Shown here in pieces: positions 1 to 5,362 of a stretch of DNA of 7,366 nucleotides (its first letter is position 1; every line of letters begins with the position of its first letter). Location of the stretch: contig JALNZJ010000036.1 in NCBI GenBank assembly GCA_023229485.1, forward strand, positions 1-7,366, written 5' to 3'. The notes beneath the pieces are model-generated. The model saw nothing but the letters and a program-made list of their open reading frames with translations, did no database searches and was not told the DNA's origin. This DNA is from a bacterium. GTDB lineage: Bacteria; Patescibacteriota; Minisyncoccia; Minisyncoccales; Minisyncoccaceae. The position numbers and the translations under genes were made by a program.

Positions 1-66
1 AAAACGGAGCTGCGACTGGCAGCGAGTTCGGCCTTGAGGATTTATCAGCAGATAAATACCGAAAGG
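1..66 (+). other. GC-rich foldable stretch upstream of a tRNA-Gly 3' end
   Basis: This stretch is clearly richer in G and C than the rest of the window. It can form GCTG(9-12)/CAGC(20-23) around a 7-nt loop, and TTCGG(27-31)/CCGAA(59-63) enclosing ATTTATC(40-46)/GATAAAT(51-57) with an AGCA loop. GGAGC(6-10) can also pair with GCTCC(82-86), and GGCAG(18-22) with CTGCC(76-80). No ORF is convincing. It occupies the place where the rest of a tRNA-Gly should be. It could be the 3' end of a group I intron (a P9-like hairpin followed by a terminal G), the end of an integrated element, or another structured RNA cut by the window edge. I cannot choose among these without the upstream sequence. Confidence 0.4.
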
Positions 67-87
67 CGATTCCCACTGCCCGCTCCA
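67..87 (+). tRNA. tRNA-Gly 3' end only (T-loop to CCA), interrupted or att remnant
   Basis: From position 67 the sequence reads as the end of a bacterial tRNA-Gly. T-loop residues CGATT are followed by T-stem strand CCCAC (72-76), acceptor strand TGCCCGC (77-83), discriminator T (84) and encoded CCA (85-87). U73 and the GCCCGC acceptor are typical of tRNA-Gly. The matching parts are missing: no GCGGGCA acceptor strand, D-arm or anticodon arm is present, and the bases just before are GAAAGG rather than GTGGGTT. The gene is therefore interrupted in the T-loop, either by a group I-type intron or by an integration event that left only the 3' portion. It is not a functional tRNA from the visible sequence alone. 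Confidence 0.6.
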
Positions 88-146
88 TTATTTAATAACA
101 CCATAAAATGGTATTGTTAATTAATAGTTAAGATAGATTTTAAGAT

Positions 147-177
147 TTGAATCTCAAGTGATTGAGATTTAATTTTT
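147..177 (+). terminator. Hairpin plus T-run before tRNA-His, possible intrinsic terminator
   Basis: AATCTCAA (150-157) pairs perfectly with TTGAGATT (162-169) around a GTGA loop. Three further outer pairs give an 11-bp stem, which is followed by TTTTT at 173-177. It would end transcription of the tRNA-Gly/upstream unit before tRNA-His. The stem is AT-rich, so efficiency is uncertain. A weaker hairpin (ACCAT/ATGGT) lies at about 97-118 without a T-run. Confidence 0.5.
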
Positions 178-191
178 AGAAAAAGTTTTAT

Positions 192-265
192 GGTGGCTAT
201 AGTGTAATGGTAACACAGGACCCTGTGAAGGTCTTATTACGGGTTCAAATCCCGTTAGTCACCCA
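192..265 (+). tRNA. tRNA-His (anticodon GTG)
   Basis: A complete cloverleaf can be drawn. The acceptor GTGGCTA (193-199) pairs with TAGTCAC (256-262). The D-stem is GTGT (202-205)/ACAC (213-216). The anticodon stem is GGACC (218-222)/GGTCT (230-234) with loop CTGTGAA and anticodon GTG at 225-227. The variable loop has 4 nt. The T-stem is ACGGG (239-243)/CCCGT (251-255) with loop TTCAAAT. The extra G at 192 (G-1) opposite C at 263 (C73) is the histidine identity pair recognised by HisRS. Only CA follows C73, so a full CCA end is not encoded after the discriminator and must be completed by tRNA nucleotidyltransferase. A terminator follows at 278-301. Confidence 0.95.
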
Positions 266-277
266 TTAATAACGAAA

Positions 278-301
278 TACCCTACTAAGGGTACTTATTT
301 T
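278..301 (+). terminator. Intrinsic terminator of tRNA-His
   Basis: TACCCT (278-283) pairs with AGGGTA (288-293) around an ACTA loop, followed by CTTATTTT. It lies 13 nt after the tRNA-His 3' end, the expected distance for a short trailer. Confidence 0.7.
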
Positions 302-360
302 ATGCAAGAAATTTGATTTATACTATTAATCACATACCAAATTGATTTAATCTTCCAATC

Positions 361-390
361 TTGTAGATACTTGAGATTGTATGATATTAT
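361..390 (+). promoter_or_regulatory. Candidate promoter of the duplicated membrane protein gene
   Basis: An extended -10 element, TGA-TATTAT (382-390), is preceded at an 18-bp spacing by TTGTAG (361-366). Transcription would start near 397, leaving a leader of about 15 nt with no Shine-Dalgarno sequence before the ATG at 412. The -35 match is only partial. The rest of 302-411 shows nothing else I can support. Confidence 0.4.
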
Positions 391-411
391 AAAAATCAAT
401 AAAAGATAAAT

Positions 412-1380
412 ATGAAAAATTCACAAAAAAATATCATTACTTATTCTGTACTGTCTGCTTACTCTTTTTTGTTTTTGTTTTCTATATCTAATGCTTTTAT
501 TAACAGTAATCCATTTTTTGCATTTTCTGTTTTTATTCAGTTGGGATCATTTTTAGTGGCTAAAGATTTAGCAATTGGAAACCTCTTCATCCTTTTTTTT
601 ATGCTAGAGTTTGTCTTAATGTTTTCCTTGATTTATTTTTTAATTTCCAAGTTGATCAATAAAACAATAAGCGACTATGAAAAGTATCTCATTCCATTGG
701 TGGTAACGCTTGGTTACTTATTCTTTTCTTTTTTTACCATCTCTATATCTGATGATTGCCTTGGAGATATCTGCTCTCTCATTCCATTCCCTTTTGTGAG
801 CATAGTAAATGATGCCTATCTGGCTATAATTTTGAATAGTGCTGTTTTATTTATTGCCTTGTTTATATTATCTAAGATTGTTGAATCATTAACGAATAGT
901 TTGACTACAATACAGGCAAATTTAAAATTGTGCTTACCCTACATTCCAACAACAATCTATATCATTGCATTTTCAATAATTGCGATTTCTTTTCCAGCAA
1001 CTGGTATAAGCCCAAGTTTTTTAAGTTATATAAATGATGGTTTTGGATTGTTTACTTTTTTTGAATTTATTATTCTATCGATTACGATCTATGTCGCAAC
1101 AAAAAAAATAGGAAGATTTTCTGGAAACAAAGAAAACATTATTCTTCCTGTTTTGATAACTTGTGGCTATCTTTTGTGGGCGATACCTATTGTAATATAT
1201 TCATTGGTTTGCGATGAAAGTTTTTGTGATTTTTTTCTTTTTCTTCCCTTATCTCTTACCGGCTATATTGCATTCATTCCTATTATAGGTCCTTTTTTAG
1301 GACTAATAATCAATGGATTGATTTCGTTTTACATTACAAAAGATTTGATTTACTCAAAAAAGATCGATAAGAATAATTAA
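412..1380 (+). CDS. Polytopic membrane protein with an internal duplication (function unknown)
   Basis: This 322-residue integral membrane protein has about eight hydrophobic helices, near residues 8-30, 57-80, 92-112, 137-155, 176-196, 209-230, 242-265 and 285-309. The two halves resemble each other. YLIPLVVTLGYLFF (92-105) in half 1 matches IILPVLITCGYLLW (243-256) in half 2. After that helix each half has a loop with a C-x4-C pair (C116/C121 and C267/C272), followed by a Pro-containing hydrophobic stretch. The preceding helix also repeats a YxxxxK pattern. The gene probably arose by duplication of a four-helix unit, with the cysteine loops on one face of the membrane. I recognise no catalytic motif or named family. 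The start at 412 is the first ATG of the frame and lies behind a plausible promoter. It is the only plus-strand protein gene in the window and is convergent with the minus-strand lmo0937-family gene. Confidence 0.85.
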   Translation: MKNSQKNIITYSVLSAYSFLFLFSISNAFINSNPFFAFSVFIQLGSFLVAKDLAIGNLFILFFMLEFVLMFSLIYFLISKLINKTISDYEKYLIPLVVTLGYLFFSFFTISISDDCLGDICSLIPFPFVSIVNDAYLAIILNSAVLFIALFILSKIVESLTNSLTTIQANLKLCLPYIPTTIYIIAFSIIAISFPATGISPSFLSYINDGFGLFTFFEFIILSITIYVATKKIGRFSGNKENIILPVLITCGYLLWAIPIVIYSLVCDESFCDFFLFLPLSLTGYIAFIPIIGPFLGLIINGLISFYITKDLIYSKKIDKNN

Positions 1381-1387
1381 TTGAAAC

Positions 1388-1512
1388 AATAGTCTAATCA
1401 AGGGTAGGGTAAAAATTACATCAATATTTTCCTTATACTCTGGAATATAATCGTTGTATCGTTCTTTTGTTCGAACACAGTTCTAACATCCTCTACGAGG
1501 TACCCCATTAAT
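1388..1512 (+). repeat. Intergenic repeat copy R1
   Basis: This is one of at least four diverged copies of the same spacer sequence (others at 2411-2432, 3294-3373, 5203-5332 and 6392-6463). GGTAAAAATTACATCAAT (from 1409) matches R2 in 17 of 18 positions. The segment 1447-1489 aligns without gaps to R2 5265-5307 (28 of 43 identical). It ends at CCATTAATA and is followed by the hairpin at 1530-1558. It directly follows the membrane protein stop codon, so it could also be that gene's 3' UTR. No intact ORF is shared with the other copies. Confidence 0.75.
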
Positions 1513-1529
1513 ATTTTTAAAATACAAAT

Positions 1530-1558
1530 AAAAATCCCTGCATATTGCAAGGATTTTT
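1530..1558 (-). terminator. Intrinsic terminator between convergent genes, likely bidirectional
   Basis: AAAAATCC (1530-1537) pairs with GGATTTTT (1551-1558), and TGCA (1539-1542) with TGCA (1546-1549), around a TAT loop. The single odd position (1538/1550) is a C-A mismatch on the plus strand but a U-G wobble on the minus strand, so the minus transcript folds better. It lies 20 nt past the stop of the 48-residue minus-strand gene. On the plus strand it could also end the membrane protein transcript. Confidence 0.75.
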
Positions 1559-1578
1559 GCTAATTAAAAATGTTTTGA

Positions 1579-1725
1579 TCAAATGCTTTTCCCTTTGATC
1601 AATCTTATTAATACCATAATAATTGCTATCACTAAAAGGATATGAATAAATCCTCCAATGGTATAAGAAGTAACTAATCCGAAAAACCAAAGAATAAGTA
1701 GAAAGAATGCGATTTCGATTAACAT
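1579..1725 (-). CDS. lmo0937-family small membrane protein
   Basis: A 48-residue ORF starts at ATG 1725-1723 and ends with TGA at 1581-1579. It has two hydrophobic helices (about residues 4-18 and 26-43) separated by LVTSYTIGGFIHILLV and ending in a short basic tail, RLIKGKSI. The W-x2-G-L-V-T-S-Y-T-x-G-G-F-I-H-I-L-L-V core is the hallmark of the lmo0937 family of tiny membrane proteins. That family is widespread in bacteria, and its biochemical role is unknown. The residue count fits the family's usual size of about 50 residues. No clear ribosome binding site precedes it. It lies 58 nt downstream of the LRR gene on the same strand with no convincing terminator between them, so the two may be co-transcribed. 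A good terminator follows. Confidence 0.85.
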   Translation of the reverse strand: MLIEIAFFLLILWFFGLVTSYTIGGFIHILLVIAIIMVLIRLIKGKSI

Positions 1726-1783
1726 ATTTTTATTAAAATTAGTTTATTATATTTTTTGCCGAAATAATCATCAAAATATTTAT

Positions 1784-2284
1784 TTATTCCGTAATAATAT
1801 TCGCTGTTGAAGGAAGTTTGCTACGGACATAATCAAGGTCTTGCTGTGAATATTTATTACCAGACAGATTCAAAACCTTCAGATTTTTAAGATTGCCTAA
1901 CTCATACGGCAGTCCAGTAATATGATTATTTGATAAATCAATAAATTCTAAATTTTTTAATTGCCCGATTTCTGCTGGAACTCCACTCATCAAATTATTA
2001 CTAGCGTTAAGGGTTTTTAAATTAACTAGATTTCGTATTTCCGCTGGGATAGTTCCCGATAAAGAGTTGTGGGAAATATTAAGATTTTCTAAATTAGTCT
2101 GACTGAAGACATACGAAGGAATCGCCTTTAGTCCTTGACTACTTAAATTAAGATCTTTGCTTTTAAAAATTGTTAAAATATTAACATTAACAATGTCTAA
2201 GTTGTTCATAGTTTTTAAAAATCCTGTATTTTGCAACACGATTATTGCAATTAGAATGAATATAATGAAAATTAATTTGTTCAT
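1784..2284 (-). CDS. Membrane-anchored leucine-rich repeat protein
   Basis: This 166-residue protein has an N-terminal hydrophobic segment (about 3-17, after MNK) acting as a signal anchor or uncleaved signal peptide. Leucine-rich repeats of 23-24 residues follow at about 42-64, 65-88, 89-111, 112-134 and a final one from 135. They have the pattern LxxLxLSxNxLxGxxPxEIGxLxN, closest to the plant/bacterial 'IP' type. The C-terminal DLDYVRSKLPSTANIITE resembles the short cap seen in small bacterial LRR proteins. LRR arrays bind proteins or other ligands, so a role outside the membrane in surface interaction is plausible, but no partner is visible. There is no sortase motif. The ATG at 2284 starts directly at the hydrophobic segment. 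The lmo0937-family gene lies 58 nt downstream. Confidence 0.85.
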   Translation of the reverse strand: MNKLIFIIFILIAIIVLQNTGFLKTMNNLDIVNVNILTIFKSKDLNLSSQGLKAIPSYVFSQTNLENLNISHNSLSGTIPAEIRNLVNLKTLNASNNLMSGVPAEIGQLKNLEFIDLSNNHITGLPYELGNLKNLKVLNLSGNKYSQQDLDYVRSKLPSTANIITE

Positions 2285-2410
2285 AGGCTTGAATAAGTTA
2301 TTATTTTTATATTTTCTAATTACTTATTTAAGGATAGCATAGATGCCCTAAGAATACTTTTCATTACTCCCCTTTTGTTAATAATTAAAAATAATAATAA
2401 GAATGGTTGT

Positions 2411-2432
2411 GAGTAAAAGTTACATCGATATT
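2411..2432 (+). repeat. Short partial copy of the intergenic repeat (R4)
   Basis: The 22 nt starting GAGTAAAAGTTACATC match R1 (1407-1428) in 19 of 22 positions, in the same orientation. Only this outer part of the repeat is present, and the rest is missing or unrecognisable. It abuts and slightly overlaps the stop codon of the minus-strand Nudix gene. Confidence 0.5.
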
Positions 2433-2857
2433 AATTATTGACGTACATCACAACTCCTTTTAAAATACCCAATGAAAAATATTTATTTAATTCTACTTCT
2501 TTTAAGTTTATCCATTCATACCCCAGGTGCTCATCACTAATCTTTATTTCTCCGCTGATATAACTAGCCTAAAAGAATATAGTACTATGCGATTACCAGT
2601 TCTGGTGTTAACGTTTCTACTTATTGCAACTGGTTTTTCGTTGAATTCAAAATCAATATCTCCAAGATCTTCCTTAATCTCCCTTTTTAATATTTCAAAA
2701 AACTTACCTCGAATTCATCAGTACTTATTCTTCCCCACGGCAAATCATAAAATGCACTTATGCTGTTGCTTTTTACTTTTAGTCCGAGAATCTCTCCTGT
2801 GCTATTTTTCAAAATTAATTTTAATGATATTTGATAAAAATCTACTTTGTCGTTCAT
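2431..2857 (-). pseudogene. Nudix hydrolase, broken by two frameshifts
   Basis: Joining three minus-strand frames gives a protein of about 142 residues with Nudix architecture. Frame 1 runs from ATG 2857-2855 (MNDKVDFYQISLKLIL...) to DLPWGRISTDEFEVSF. Frame 2 continues FEILKREIKEDLGDID and on to RIVLYSF. Frame 3 gives SGEIKISDEHLGYEWINLK and ends with TAA at 2433-2431. GRISTDE plus KREIKEDLG form the Nudix box, with a longer spacing than the classic GX5EX7REUXEEXGU. Such enzymes hydrolyse nucleoside diphosphates linked to another group. The first break is at an A6 tract on the plus strand (2697-2702) and the second is near 2566-2575. Each is explained by one missing base. This could be a decayed gene or homopolymer errors in the assembly. 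The Trp in place of the usual second Gly of PGGR is also atypical. Confidence 0.8.
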
Positions 2858-2879
2858 TTTAAATTTTATATTACTTTAC

Positions 2880-2907
2880 AGAATATGCTATCGTTCTTTC
2901 ATGACAA
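2880..2907 (-). promoter_or_regulatory. Candidate promoter of the Nudix gene
   Basis: Reading the minus strand, TTGTCA (2907-2902, 5 of 6 to the -35 consensus) is followed after 16 bp by TATTCT (2885-2880, 4 of 6). The start codon at 2857 is 22 nt below the -10 element, so the leader would be about 15 nt. No Shine-Dalgarno sequence is seen. A surviving promoter would fit sequencing errors better than an old pseudogene. Confidence 0.4.
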
Positions 2908-3020
2908 TCCCCACTTTAGGATTTGTTATTACATTAATATTCTATCAAATTAAACTATACTCATCTGCCTTCCCATGTTTTTTCTAATCAAAGCTTCTGA
3001 ATGCGTCACGAACCGACCAT

Positions 3021-3046
3021 ATATAAAAAACACCTTTCGGTGTTTT
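3021..3046 (-). terminator. Intrinsic terminator with GAAA tetraloop
   Basis: On the minus strand AAAACACC pairs with GGTGTTTT around a GAAA tetraloop and continues into a T-run, then TATAT. It is the second of two closely spaced terminators in the gap between the 571-residue gene and the Nudix gene. Confidence 0.8.
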
Positions 3047-3056
3047 GGTTAAATTT

Positions 3057-3172
3057 AAAAAAAGGGAGATAGTCTCATTCATTCCTCTTTTTCCTCTTCT
3101 GCAAGAAGAGTACTGAGAAAAGATGATTCCGATCTAACTCTCCCATCTCCCCCGCCGTATGTGAGGGGGATG
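3057..3172 (-). ncRNA. GC-rich structured segment ending in a terminator, with a competing hairpin
   Basis: On the minus strand GGGAGATGG (3151-3143) can pair with CTATCTCCC (3072-3064), followed by seven T residues (3063-3057). The long apical part contains a perfect 7-bp hairpin, CTCTTCT/AGAAGAG, with a 3-nt loop. The same GGGGGAGATG segment can instead pair upstream as ATG...GGGGG with CCCCC...CAT (3172-3144). The two folds exclude each other, as in attenuators and riboswitches. No known riboswitch or T-box consensus is recognised, and no gene follows before a second terminator. It may be a small RNA, an attenuator remnant or simply a terminator. Confidence 0.35.
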
Positions 3173-3207
3173 AAATGGCACCCATCATTCCAATAGCTTT
3201 TGTCCAT
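3079..3207 (-). CDS. Possible 42-residue small ORF (doubtful)
   Basis: An ORF starts at ATG 3207-3205 (MDKSYWNDGCHFIPL...) and ends with TGA at 3081-3079, rich in Gly then Glu. AAGG lies about 9 nt upstream of the ATG. A second frame over the same bases is also open (ATG 3185 to TGA 3075, 36 codons). Overlapping open frames are expected by chance in a GC-rich patch of an AT-rich genome. I recognise no family. The segment overlaps the foldable RNA described at 3057-3172, which is the likelier explanation. Confidence 0.2.
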   Translation of the reverse strand: MDKSYWNDGCHFIPLTYGGGDGRVRSESSFLSTLLAEEEKEE

Positions 3208-3293
3208 AACGGCTACCTTATATCATTGTTCATATTTTTTGTCAAATCTAACTACCTGAATTCTAGTTTGAAGCTACTACCTTTAAATAGGAC

Positions 3294-3373
3294 TCGATAG
3301 TCTCGTCTCCCATCTTCTTAAATCAAGTTCTAAAATTGAATACAACGAGTAAATAGTTCCAGGTCGGACCATT
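3294..3373 (+). repeat. Intergenic repeat copy R5 (diverged)
   Basis: Positions 3306-3336 match repeat R3 (6409-6439) in 25 of 31 positions without gaps, including the AAGTTCTAAAAT segment. The copy ends with GGACCATTAAAA at the edge of the terminator at 3374-3413, mirroring R1-R3. About 15-20 extra bases separate the two conserved parts. Nothing coding is recognised in 3208-3293 or in the repeat. Confidence 0.5.
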
Positions 3374-3413
3374 AAAAAATCTAACAAGAATTTATTTGAG
3401 GCAAGCCCGTTAG
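3374..3413 (-). terminator. Terminator of the 571-residue protein gene
   Basis: On the minus strand CTAACGGG (3413-3406) pairs with CTTGTTAG (3388-3381), including two G-U pairs, across a 17-nt loop. It runs straight into ATTTTTT. It lies 18 nt after the stop codon. There is no T-run on the plus strand, so it works in one direction only. Confidence 0.6.
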
Positions 3414-3430
3414 GTATCCGTTAAAATATT

Positions 3431-5146
3431 TTAGCCTTTTATTATTTTTTCTATTCTCTCGGCCTCAGAATTGAAAGCATCAGCTTCATTTTGATTACCT
3501 AGCTTTTGATGTGCCTCTGATATTCTCCTAAGAAACATTGGAGCTATTTTTGCTGCAACAACTGCATTATAACTTCCCGGCTCGCTTGATCCAGATACTT
3601 CCTGCCATATTTTAATATCTTTTTCTGACGGCTCCAATGCCCAAGAAAGACCATTTTTAGGACTTGGAATTGCAGCATAAACATGTCCATTTCCGATACC
3701 TTGATCATCTAAAAAATCTTTTATTAGCTCGCTTGCTTTTGCCTGATCTGATAAAGAGATATAAAGCACTATATTATCAGTTCTTTTTTCTAGCCCATTT
3801 GGACTCGCCGCTTTACCACTAAAATCAATACCTTCATCGTATAGTTTTTTACATAAATCTACAAAATGTCTTTGTATGTTTTCCCGCTCTTCGGGATCAA
3901 TGGTAATATATGCTCTAACTTGTTGCTCTTGAGCATCTTTCCATTCATTTGCAGTCTTGCTGAAATAAAATAAATGATCTCTACTCACATGCCCTTCTTC
4001 GCCATTTAAGTGAAAACCAGTGACTCCACTGGGCCTATTAACGTCAAATCTAAATTCATTTCCCTTATCTCTTTCTTGCTTATTTAATTGCTCTATGTAT
4101 ATTTTAAAATCCTCAAAATCTTTTTTTCCAAGTTGAATAACTTCTTGTGGTGTTAGTTTCGATTCATAGCCCAGCCTATTAACCAACTTATCATAAATTT
4201 CTTTTGCTATTATTTTCCCTGCCAGACTTTGGTTATCATTTTCGCTGAACATATTACCTGAAACAAACGAGAACATATTTTTTGAGGGAAGGTTTTTGTC
4301 ATCAATTGGAATCTTACTTGCAATATCTTCATACATTTTTCTCAAGTCAATCTCTGAATTACTAATATCCTCTTTTTGAATGGATGAGTCTAAATCTACA
4401 GGAACATCACTTGAGCTTGAATCAAAATTAATTGTTCTAGAATCATCATCTTCTGGGTTTTTATGATTTTCTAAATCGCCTTGAATACTCTCAACTCCGT
4501 CGCTTTTTAATATCCTAAACGATAACTTATAAAAAAGATTATCATAAATTGCCCTGTCTATATCTCTAGAAAATTCGAAAGAAAATGATTTATCGGGATT
4601 ATTTTTTTTAAATTTTTCATAACTATCTTTAATTTTGTTAAGTACAAAAGACTCGAACAAAGATAAGTTTTCAATCGTATTTTTATCTTGAATATATCCC
4701 ACTACATAATCTTCTACTTTTTTTTGACTATTCAAATATTCTATTTTTTGATTTTCTGATAACTTACTATATATTTTTTTAAAGTTATTGCTTCTTTCTT
4801 TTTCTTGTTTTAATTCATTTGTTTTTATTTTTTCTATAGCAATGCCCCTCCTCTCATTTTCTGTCTTATTTTTTTCATCATCAAGATAAGTTTTATTCGT
4901 CCAAAGCTCTGCTACGATTTCGCTAGGCATCCCCCTATATTGTGGAGGAATAATATTGTTATTATTGTTTTTAATTCCTTCTGTTTCTAATAATAAATCT
5001 TTCTTGTCTTCTATGACAAAACTAGTTGGAATATCGCTTAATTCTTTTGATTCCCCACTTTTTACATCAGAATTAATCTGATTCAATTTGTTTTCTTTTT
5101 GAACATCCTCATTCTCACTTTCGCTTTCTAGTTGTTCAAAGTCCAT
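3431..5146 (-). CDS. Large hydrophilic protein with possible HopA1-like C-terminal domain
   Basis: This 571-residue protein has no signal peptide or membrane helix. Residues 1-65 are acidic, Ser/Asn-rich and probably disordered, including a five-Asn run at 60-64. A charged helical section (about 70-215) contains KIYSKLSENQKIEYLNS-like heptads. A second low-complexity acidic linker follows (about 218-265). The folded C-terminal part (about 300-571) contains VRAYITIDPEERENIQRHF, then KAASPNGLEKRTDNIVLYI and a helix SDQAKASELIKDFL, ending with NGLSWALEPSE. This order (strand + helix, a K-R-x-D-x-I-V-L-Y strand, helix, then a Gly-rich GLSW..P segment) resembles the HopA1-like effector domain found in Pseudomonas HopA1 and in many uncharacterised bacterial proteins. 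That assignment is by eye and tentative. The ATG at 5146 has AAGGA just before it, too close for a good ribosome binding site. It is flanked by repeats R2 (upstream) and R5 (downstream) and appears monocistronic. Confidence 0.75.
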   Translation of the reverse strand: MDFEQLESESENEDVQKENKLNQINSDVKSGESKELSDIPTSFVIEDKKDLLLETEGIKNNNNNIIPPQYRGMPSEIVAELWTNKTYLDDEKNKTENERRGIAIEKIKTNELKQEKERSNNFKKIYSKLSENQKIEYLNSQKKVEDYVVGYIQDKNTIENLSLFESFVLNKIKDSYEKFKKNNPDKSFSFEFSRDIDRAIYDNLFYKLSFRILKSDGVESIQGDLENHKNPEDDDSRTINFDSSSSDVPVDLDSSIQKEDISNSEIDLRKMYEDIASKIPIDDKNLPSKNMFSFVSGNMFSENDNQSLAGKIIAKEIYDKLVNRLGYESKLTPQEVIQLGKKDFEDFKIYIEQLNKQERDKGNEFRFDVNRPSGVTGFHLNGEEGHVSRDHLFYFSKTANEWKDAQEQQVRAYITIDPEERENIQRHFVDLCKKLYDEGIDFSGKAASPNGLEKRTDNIVLYISLSDQAKASELIKDFLDDQGIGNGHVYAAIPSPKNGLSWALEPSEKDIKIWQEVSGSSEPGSYNAVVAAKIAPMFLRRISEAHQKLGNQNEADAFNSEAERIEKIIKG

Positions 5147-5202
5147 ATCCTTATTATTAGTATTATTAAATCAATATTATCATTTAACTAATCAAAAATA
5201 AA

Positions 5203-5332
5203 TATAGTGAAATCGGGGGTGAGGTAAAAATTTCATCAATGTATTCTCTTTAAACCCTGGAATCATAATTGAAGTATTTCCCCTTTTTTCAAGTCTAGTT
5301 CTAATATTTTTTTGCGATGGTGCCTGTTAATA
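5203..5332 (+). repeat. Intergenic repeat copy R2
   Basis: This copy shares its outer part with R1 (GAGGTAAAAATTTCATCAAT, 17 of 18 over the core) and its inner part with R3. Positions 5265-5307 align to 6397-6439 without gaps in 35 of 43 positions, and all eight differences are transitions. It ends at GTTAATAA immediately before the terminator hairpin at 5332-5361. It fills most of the gap upstream of the 571-residue gene. Confidence 0.8.
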
Positions 5333-5361
5333 AAAGCACTCCCTTTTTGGGGAGTGTTTTT
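5332..5361 (-). terminator. Strong bidirectional intrinsic terminator
   Basis: CACTCCC (5337-5343) pairs with GGGAGTG (5350-5356). It is extended by AAAAG/TTTTT to a 12-bp stem with a 6-nt loop. T-runs exist on both strands. It begins only 2 nt after the stop codon of the winged-helix/phosphoribosyltransferase gene on the minus strand. On the plus strand it would end any transcript of repeat R2. Confidence 0.9.
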
Positions 5362-5362
5362 A

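Noticed and set aside
1..87. tmRNA or RNase P RNA 3' end
   Set aside because: No GGTTCRANTCC T-arm with an ACCA end is present as in tmRNA, and no RNase P core motif is visible. The last 21 nt fit tRNA-Gly much better.
2157..2342. Plus-strand ORF of 61 codons
   Set aside because: It is antisense to the LRR gene, whose repeat pattern clearly marks the minus strand as coding.
2527..2862. Plus-strand ORF of 111 codons
   Set aside because: It lies opposite the frameshifted Nudix gene. The Nudix box on the minus strand explains the region, and the plus-strand protein has no recognisable features.
3130..3190. T-box riboswitch (GGGTGCC near GC-rich hairpins)
   Set aside because: The conserved T-box sequence TGGNACCGCG and a specifier loop are not present, and no tRNA-synthetase or amino-acid gene follows.
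5203..5332. Repeats as protein-coding remnants (minus-strand reading such as IRTRLEKRGNTSIMIP in R2)
   Set aside because: Similar readings appear in R1 and R3, but stops and frame changes differ in each copy and two different frames look equally coding-like. No intact shared ORF is supported.
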